Shown here: positions 59,522 to 64,000 of the stretch, in pieces
Position numbering within the stretch: position 1 is the stretch's first letter
Layout: the number at the start of each line of letters is the position of its first letter
Source of the DNA: an uncultured Eubacteriales bacterium
Lineage (GTDB): Bacteria > Bacillota > Clostridia > Oscillospirales > UBA644
DNA: 64,000 nucleotides
Direction: 5' to 3'
Assembly (NCBI GenBank): GCA_900547165.1
Contig: URFZ01000004.1
Coordinates: forward strand, 86,131 to 150,130
The notes under the pieces: generated by a model
What the model was told of the DNA's origin: nothing
Databases searched by the model: none
What the model saw: only the letters and a program-made list of their open reading frames with translations
Made by a program: the position numbers and the translations under genes

Positions 59522-59563
59522 CGGGCAGTAAAGAACTTGCGTTCTTTACTGCCCGATTTTTTA
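59522..59563 (+). terminator. Strong terminator of the NCS2 permease gene
   Basis: Perfect 15-bp stem CGGGCAGTAAAGAAC with its complement, 4-nt loop, then TTTTTT, 20 bp after the stop. It also lies next to the convergent LRR gene and could serve both. Confidence 0.95.
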
Positions 59564-59605
59564 TAAAAGCAAAAATGCCGATATTTATATTGTTATGCGG
59601 TGCAA

Positions 59606-61672
59606 TCATTCACCCCATTTTGCGGCAAACAGATTCGACGACCCCGCAAAGCCGTTGTAATCGTAAAAGCCTACCGCCATGCGGGTATAAATGCTGTCAA
59701 GAAGATTTTCGCGGTGACCTTTTTTTGACTGCATCCACAGGTGCAGAACCATAAATTCGCCGCTGTTTTCCGTGCCCGCGCCCGCGCAGTTTTCACCCTC
59801 TGCGCGAAAATCGCCCTGTTTGTAATCGGTATTTTCATATATTGCGGTAAAGCAATCTCTTCCGTCAGGTCTTTTGTGCGGTCCCGCGCCGTAACCGTCT
59901 ATCCACCAGCGAACATATTCTTCGGAGCGGATAACGCTCGGTTTATACAGTTTTTCGTCCCATTGCAGGGGCTTGCTGCCGTATCTGACACGTTCGTAAT
60001 TCACGTTTTCGAATATTTCAAGCGCCTTGTCCCTGCCCCCGATAACAAGCGTATCGGACTTTTTGGCGACGTAATAAAATACCGCCATAGCGTCCGAAAT
60101 ATCAACGTCAAGGTCGTCCGTCACTTCCGCATAAGGCAGGCGGTCTTCCGCAAGAAATTCTTTTTTGGCAACATGATAAAACAGCAGCATTGCGTCCGTT
60201 ATATCCACCCTGCCGCTGCCGTCAACGTCACCCACATATTCGGCATTTTTGTCGGTTATTCTGAACTCGCCGAGGGCATCGCAGCCCACTTCAAAACCGC
60301 CGTTGCAGAGGGTCGAATAAAGGTCGATGACATCGCGGTTTTCGTCAACTCTGCGGAATCTTGCGCCGTCAGCGTTTATCGATTCAGGGACGGGCAGGAA
60401 CACCCGTACCGCGCCCTGCGGCTTTACTTCAACGCCGTTTTTGACAAATGAGATCTCATAAAAAACGGACGCTTCGTTTTGTTTCAACACGCTTACTTTC
60501 AACTTCGCGCCCGCGCCGACCTCCGCAAAGACTCGCACGCCCGTTGCGGTGTCGTAATACTCCGAATAAGCGACAAACGGAATGCCGTTCGCCTTTGCAT
60601 AATTTTCCGCAGAAGAGCCGCGCACGCCGAACATCGCTTTCAGACTGAAATCCCCGCCAAAAGCATTTTTGCCGATATCGGTCACGCTGTTCGGAACGGT
60701 CACTTCGCTGATATGCTGACAGTTCGCAAAAGCCTCCGCACCGACAGAAACAACTCCCTGCGGCAGATTCACAAAAGGTATCGCCCAGCATTGATAAAAT
60801 GCCCCGTCGCCTATCGTTTTAAGCCCGCTCGGAAGCGTAAGCGATTTAAGCGAACAGTTGTAAAACGCTTCTTTGCCTATCTCCGCAACGCCGTTCGGAA
60901 TGTTCACATCCGTCAGCCCGTCGCACAGATAAAAAGCGCTTCCGCCTATCTTTGTCAAGCCCGACGGCAGCGCAACGTTTTTGAGCGATTTGCACCGCGA
61001 AAACATACTGTCCGAAAGTTCCGTGAGTTTTGTTGCGGACAGATCGGCGCGTTCAAGGTTTGTGCAGTTGCCGAACACATATCGCCCGAGCGTTTTCAAC
61101 CCTTGCGGAAGCGTTACCGAGGTCAAAGAGGAGCAGTTTGAAAATGCGCTGCACCCAATATTTTCGAGCACCGACGGAAAATTGATGTTTTTCAACGCCG
61201 AGCAAAACGAAAAGGCTTCATCACCGACGGAGACAAGACTTTCGGGAAGCGTCAGCGACATCAGCGACGAACACCGGAAAAACGCTCCCTCTCCGAGAGC
61301 GACAATACCGTTCGGCAGAGACACCTCCGTAACGGAAGAACACTCCGCAAACGCATCGTTTCCTATCTCCGTTATTCCCTCGGCAACAACAACTTTTTTG
61401 ATACTCGAGCAGAACAGAAACGCCCTTTCGCCGACGGCAGCAACTTTGTGTCCGTCGATTTCAGCGGGAATCGTGACCGTCTCGCCGGGTTCTTCTACCG
61501 TTCCCATTATAACGGCTTTGTCGTCCTCTTCTCTTAAATAATACTGCCAGCAGCCGTCCCCCGACGTGAATATCTCCGACTCGTCCCACGCCGCGGCGGA
61601 GAAAACCGAAAATGCGGGAAAAAGCGAAAGAAATACCGTCAGCGCCAACAGCGCCGCAACCGCTTTTTTCAT
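59606..61672 (-). CDS. BspA-like LRR protein with dockerin and CAP domain
   Basis: 688 residues. Signal peptide (MKKAVAALLALTVFLSLFPA). Residues 70-365 hold about ten BspA-type LRRs (IGxxAFxxCxxL). A beta-rich linker follows, then a dockerin at about 475-545 (GDVDGSGRVDITDAMLLFY and EVTDDLDVDISDAM). The C-terminal 130 residues form a CAP/SCP domain (EEYVRWW, GHRENLLDSIYTRMAVGFY). CAP proteins are secreted and bind lipids or act as toxins or adhesins; bacterial roles are not fixed. GGGGAG precedes the ATG and a good promoter lies 50 bp upstream. Confidence 0.88.
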   Translation of the reverse strand: MKKAVAALLALTVFLSLFPAFSVFSAAAWDESEIFTSGDGCWQYYLREEDDKAVIMGTVEEPGETVTIPAEIDGHKVAAVGERAFLFCSSIKKVVVAEGITEIGNDAFAECSSVTEVSLPNGIVALGEGAFFRCSSLMSLTLPESLVSVGDEAFSFCSALKNINFPSVLENIGCSAFSNCSSLTSVTLPQGLKTLGRYVFGNCTNLERADLSATKLTELSDSMFSRCKSLKNVALPSGLTKIGGSAFYLCDGLTDVNIPNGVAEIGKEAFYNCSLKSLTLPSGLKTIGDGAFYQCWAIPFVNLPQGVVSVGAEAFANCQHISEVTVPNSVTDIGKNAFGGDFSLKAMFGVRGSSAENYAKANGIPFVAYSEYYDTATGVRVFAEVGAGAKLKVSVLKQNEASVFYEISFVKNGVEVKPQGAVRVFLPVPESINADGARFRRVDENRDVIDLYSTLCNGGFEVGCDALGEFRITDKNAEYVGDVDGSGRVDITDAMLLFYHVAKKEFLAEDRLPYAEVTDDLDVDISDAMAVFYYVAKKSDTLVIGGRDKALEIFENVNYERVRYGSKPLQWDEKLYKPSVIRSEEYVRWWIDGYGAGPHKRPDGRDCFTAIYENTDYKQGDFRAEGENCAGAGTENSGEFMVLHLWMQSKKGHRENLLDSIYTRMAVGFYDYNGFAGSSNLFAAKWGE

Positions 61673-61705
61673 ACAAAACTCCCCTGTAATTTGTTCTATG
61701 ACATA

Positions 61706-61734
61706 ATGATACCACCGAACGCGGGTTTTGTCAA
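61706..61734 (-). promoter_or_regulatory. Promoter of the LRR-dockerin-CAP gene
   Basis: On the minus strand TTGACA (61729-61734), 17-bp spacer, TATCAT (61706-61711), 35 bp upstream of the ATG. Confidence 0.75.
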
Positions 61735-61868
61735 CAATGCGATAAAAACATGTGTGGTTGAGTATTCAATAAATTCGTCGTTGCTGATTTTGTCCCTGTC
61801 TTTGCATCACAAACGCAAAACGGACGGCAAGGTTCTTTCCCCGCTGTCCGCTTATATTTTTCTTATAT

Positions 61869-61988
61869 TTAATACTGCCAATCGCCCACAAAGAAGTTCG
61901 ACGTGTAGTACCAGCCGTTCGAATGCTCGCATACCGCCACCGCCATCGCGGTATAGGACTCTGTCAAAATATTAGCCCTATGCCCCTC
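61869..61988 (-). pseudogene. C-terminal remnant of a CAP-domain gene
   Basis: The minus strand reads EGHRANILTESYTAMAVAVC and then the WYYTSNFFVGDWQY end and a stop, which is the last 40 residues of a CAP/SCP domain like that at the end of the protein at 59606. The frame is cut exactly where a dispersed-repeat copy begins (61985). It is a truncated gene, with no upstream part in the window. Confidence 0.65.
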
Positions 61989-62110
61989 GCAAAAAAACCG
62001 TACAGATTTTTTGCGAACAGCCATGCGCGTGTTGCGCAGCAACAATTTCGCGCGGCGTATTCAATCTTTCGCGTGGGTGTTTACAGGAAATACCGCTTTG
62101 ATTTTACCGA
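61985..62110 (+). repeat. Dispersed structured repeat, copy E (partial)
   Basis: CGCAAAAAA pairs with TTTTTTGCG (61988-61996 with 62007-62015). The second hairpin here is GTGTTGC-GCA-GCAACA inside GCGCG/CGCGC, so both stems keep pairing with different bases from the other copies. Ends at the CGGCGTATTCAATC box, so the right third of the element is missing. Confidence 0.7.
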
Positions 62111-62148
62111 GAACCTGCAAAGTGATATTTTACCGTGATGATACGCGG

Positions 62149-62262
62149 TGCGCATAGTCTCCCAAACCATGCTCAAAATCAAGCCCGAAGCGGGTGTCGG
62201 TCTGCGCCGTATAGGTGCGCTTTATGCTGTCTACGGTCAGGTCAAGGGCGATGTGGGCGGCG
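62149..62262 (-). pseudogene. 3'-end fragment of the pyridoxamine kinase gene
   Basis: About 105 of 114 bp match the 3' end of the gene at 12320-13165 (QTDTRFGLDFEHGLGDYAH is readable). There is no upstream part. It lies between repeat copies E and F, suggesting it was carried or duplicated along with them. Confidence 0.8.
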
Positions 62263-62265
62263 GTT

Positions 62266-62405
62266 GTTCTCGAACCGTAACGATAAAAATTGGGGCTATC
62301 CCATCGCAAAAAGACCGAGCGCAGCGAGCAGTTTTTGCGATTAGCCATACGCGGTTTACGCGGACGCGTAAACAATCGCGTGGCGTAAGGGCGAAGAAAA
62401 GTCCG
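62266..62405 (+). repeat. Dispersed structured repeat, copy F (5' half)
   Basis: CCGTAACGATAAAAATTGG lead-in, GGCTA-TCCC-ATCGCAAAAA with TTTTTGCGAT-TAGCC, then GTTTACGC-GGAC-GCGTAAAC inside ACGCG/CGCGT. Compared with copies B-D the second stem has changed on both sides and stays paired. It ends at CGGCGTAAGG-like sequence and does not continue as in copies B-D. Confidence 0.8.
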
Positions 62406-62661
62406 TTCTCATAAGGTTTCACGGGCTAATCTTTCCCTCCGCATTGCGCTCACTTCTTGCAATACACAAAGTATTGCTTCAAAGTGACCGCTTCACGGAG
62501 AAAAACATTATCTCCGTGTAACTCTTCGACCTGACAGCCTTGATTTTGTTCTGTTTTGAAGTCGAGGAGAGCGAGAATACTTTCGTATTTTAAGAGACGA
62601 GACAATAAAACAGGGCAAAAGCAACACTGTCAGGCTTGTGAAAAAGGGCTTTTCTTCGCCC
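62389..62661. other. Structured segment bounded by 16-bp inverted repeats
   Basis: GGGCGAAGAAAAGTCC (62389-62404) and the reverse complement of 62646-62661 (one mismatch) bracket three hairpins: GCAATAC-ACAAA-GTATTGC with CACTT/AAGTG outer stem near 62450, CACGGAGA/TCTCCGTG near 62495, and a 105-nt stem-loop 62530-62634 closed by CCTGACAG/CTGTCAGG with AGAATAC-TTTC-GTATTTT at its tip. It overlaps the end of the following gene. Nature unknown; a structured RNA or a small mobile element are both possible. No reverse transcriptase gene is seen. Confidence 0.45.
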
Positions 62662-63518
62662 AAAATCTGAATCTGTGTGGGAACCAGACCGCCGATCGCG
62701 TCCGGCAAAGGCTCCACGCTGAAATTGCACTGAGGGTCAATCGTGTAAGAACCGCTGCCGCTCAGTTCGCCGACTTCCAGTACGCCGGAGCCCTGCACGG
62801 ACAGGCTGCCGTTATTGACCAACCCGTGCAGCGAGAGCCGCCCGCCCAGCCGCAGGGACAGGCCGGCGGACGCGTCGAGGATCATTTGGCTGAAAGCGCT
62901 GCTTCCTTCCGCACGGAAGGCGGACATTCCGCTCAAGGACAGACTGCCGCTGGTGCGGGCCGATTGCAGCGTCAGGTTCGCAGCGCTGACCTGCGCACTT
63001 TGGGTCGCGTTTTCCTCGCTGGTCAGCACGGCGGCGGAGCCTTCCACGTTCAGCACGGAAGCGGCGTTTGCCGAAAGCACATACTCCTGCGGCTCGTCGG
63101 AAAGATACACCAGAATTTGCTCGCCGCTGACACGGGCCTTGTAGGTCTTGCCGTCCTCCGGCGCAGGCAGGGCGGCATAGGCCGTATCGCTCTTCTCAGG
63201 GTCGGCGCTCATCACCAGCGGGATCTCCGTCCCCCGCCGCAGGAGGATCCCGCTTTGGGAACGAATGGAAACTTCGTCGAAATAATATGTGCAGGCATGC
63301 CAGCGAAGCGTACCGATGCCCAAAATCAGCAGGGCAACCAGCAGGTCAAACCACGCACCGGCTCCCCAGTCGATAAGGTTCTGAAGTGAGAACGGATAGA
63401 ACCGCAGGCTTCGCAGCAGCGGGAAAATCAACAGCCACAGGTTTTTGGCACTGTAGCGTAAAATCTTGATCGGGTGTTCCCGATACACTGCCTCACCGGC
63501 AGTCCCAAGCCGCATCAT
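62508..63518 (-). CDS. PH-domain (YdbT-like) membrane protein fused to a Ser/Gly-rich domain
   Basis: 336 residues in the open frame, but the C-terminal part (about 45 residues) reads across the structured segment and looks non-native. N-terminal 100 residues are YdbT/DUF304-like: two helices (about 28-45 and 57-75) then the PH-domain start (WHACTYYFDEVSIRSQSG, LLRRGTEIP). After that the sequence turns into a Ser/Gly/Leu-rich beta-repeat region (SLSLSGMSAFRAEG, LRLGGRLSLHGLV) not usual for the family. Codon use is GC-rich, unlike the rest of the window. Overlaps the next gene by 4 bp. Confidence 0.5.
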   Translation of the reverse strand: MMRLGTAGEAVYREHPIKILRYSAKNLWLLIFPLLRSLRFYPFSLQNLIDWGAGAWFDLLVALLILGIGTLRWHACTYYFDEVSIRSQSGILLRRGTEIPLVMSADPEKSDTAYAALPAPEDGKTYKARVSGEQILVYLSDEPQEYVLSANAASVLNVEGSAAVLTSEENATQSAQVSAANLTLQSARTSGSLSLSGMSAFRAEGSSAFSQMILDASAGLSLRLGGRLSLHGLVNNGSLSVQGSGVLEVGELSGSGSYTIDPQCNFSVEPLPDAIGGLVPTQIQILGEEKPFFTSLTVLLLPCFIVSSLKIRKYSRSPRLQNRTKSRLSGRRVTRR

Positions 63519-64000
63519 GGGCTGCTCCTTTCCGGCGGATCTTCCGCATTGCTGCCAGTTCCTGCCGGCGGCTGCACCGCACTTTCAAAGGCATCGAACT
63601 GCGGCTCCTGCGGAATGTCTGCGGGATTTCCGGTGACAGGCACTTCCAGTGTCCGCTGGCTGTGGCTGTAGACCGTCTTTTGCAGAAACGCCTGTATCTC
63701 CGCCGCGTCAGAACTGCTCAAAAACGACAGAATGACCGTGCCGCCATAGGCATGCAGCGGGATAAAATTCATGCCGGTGGCATCGGCAAAGGGTGCCTGA
63801 AAAATGCTGCTGAACTGCAACGCCTGTGTCCGCATGACTTGCTCCTGTATGAAAAAAATGCCGCATTTTCGGGTGATATGGGTCGCCGATACACAATAGG
63901 TCACAGTGCAGAACCACATAGGCAGCAGCAGTGTGGCCAGCAGGATCGCCGCCGCCGCCAGCACTGCCGTCAGTGCCCACAGCAGCCAATGGGGCAGCAC
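63515..64000 (-). CDS. PH-domain (YdbS-like) membrane protein, start beyond window
   Basis: The 161 visible residues open at the right edge, so the N-terminus may be missing. Hydrophobic helix LLWALTAVLAAAAILLATLL near the start and the YdbS/DUF304 strands (TYCVSATHITRKCG, QVMRTQALQF) are seen; the last 40 residues are Pro/Ser/Glu-rich. The gene pair YdbS-YdbT is common in Firmicutes. Codon usage is GC-rich, as in the next gene. It could be from a different genome. Confidence 0.6.
   Translation of the reverse strand: MLPHWLLWALTAVLAAAAILLATLLLPMWFCTVTYCVSATHITRKCGIFFIQEQVMRTQALQFSSIFQAPFADATGMNFIPLHAYGGTVILSFLSSSDAAEIQAFLQKTVYSHSQRTLEVPVTGNPADIPQEPQFDAFESAVQPPAGTGSNAEDPPERSSP

Overview
The window reads as chromosomal DNA of an anaerobic, endospore-forming Clostridia-type Firmicute, probably from a gut or plant-fibre habitat. 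The grounds are a dipicolinate synthase pair (dpaA/dpaB), rubrerythrin plus desulfoferrodoxin next to a Fur/PerR-type regulator, the complete [FeFe]-hydrogenase maturation set (TM1266-type regulator, HydE, HydG, HydF), dockerin-bearing surface proteins and sugar genes (rhamnulokinase, GH27 and GH127-like enzymes). Strong AGGAGG-type ribosome binding sites and sigma-A promoters with 17-bp spacers fit this. I see no rRNA, no convincing tRNA and no CRISPR array.

Layout. 0-3.7 kb: a lipoprotein cut by the window edge, a membrane protein, a tiny double-glycine-leader/zinc-ribbon peptide, a dockerin protein and a TetR regulator with an obvious operator. 3.8-9.3 kb: an accessory island with a KAP-family NTPase, a single-chain DNA methyltransferase with a nuclease-like N-terminus, and a tyrosine recombinase. 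Between methyltransferase and recombinase lies a 326-bp segment bounded by exact 29-bp inverted repeats. It carries a consensus promoter facing away from the methyltransferase and a terminator facing it. This is a textbook geometry for an invertible ON/OFF switch, and it is read here as OFF. 9.7-16 kb: dipicolinate synthase, a pyridoxamine-kinase-like gene, an oxidative-stress cluster and several gene scraps. 16-31 kb: an LRR-dockerin protein, AGCS symporter, lipid kinase, FtsH, a tightly overlapping MBL/esterase/PHP operon, an ABC exporter pair and an AAA/DUF4143 ATPase preceded by a perfect-period 33-bp repeat array. 31-36 kb: rhaB and a run of small housekeeping genes ending in an HtrA protease. 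36-44 kb: hydrogenase maturation genes and an NhaC antiporter, with structured dispersed repeats sitting directly upstream of three of these genes. 44-55 kb: a second DUF4143 ATPase with its own 23-bp array, and two giant lamin-tail/CotH surface proteins flanking a GH127-like enzyme. 55-61.7 kb: GH27 alpha-galactosidase, small proteins, an NCS2 permease and an LRR-dockerin-CAP protein. 61.8-62.7 kb: a junkyard of gene fragments and repeat copies. From about 62.65 kb to the end the base composition and codon style change abruptly (GC-rich PH-domain genes), which suggests foreign DNA or a chimeric contig join.

The most interesting items are (1) the recombinase-linked invertible promoter in front of a putative restriction-modification enzyme, (2) a family of dispersed elements with covarying hairpins, copies of which are bracketed by 36-54 bp direct duplications that capture the start region of the downstream gene, and (3) the association of both intact DUF4143 ATPases with exact-period tandem repeat arrays at their 5' ends. 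All family names come from motifs I can read; no database search was run.
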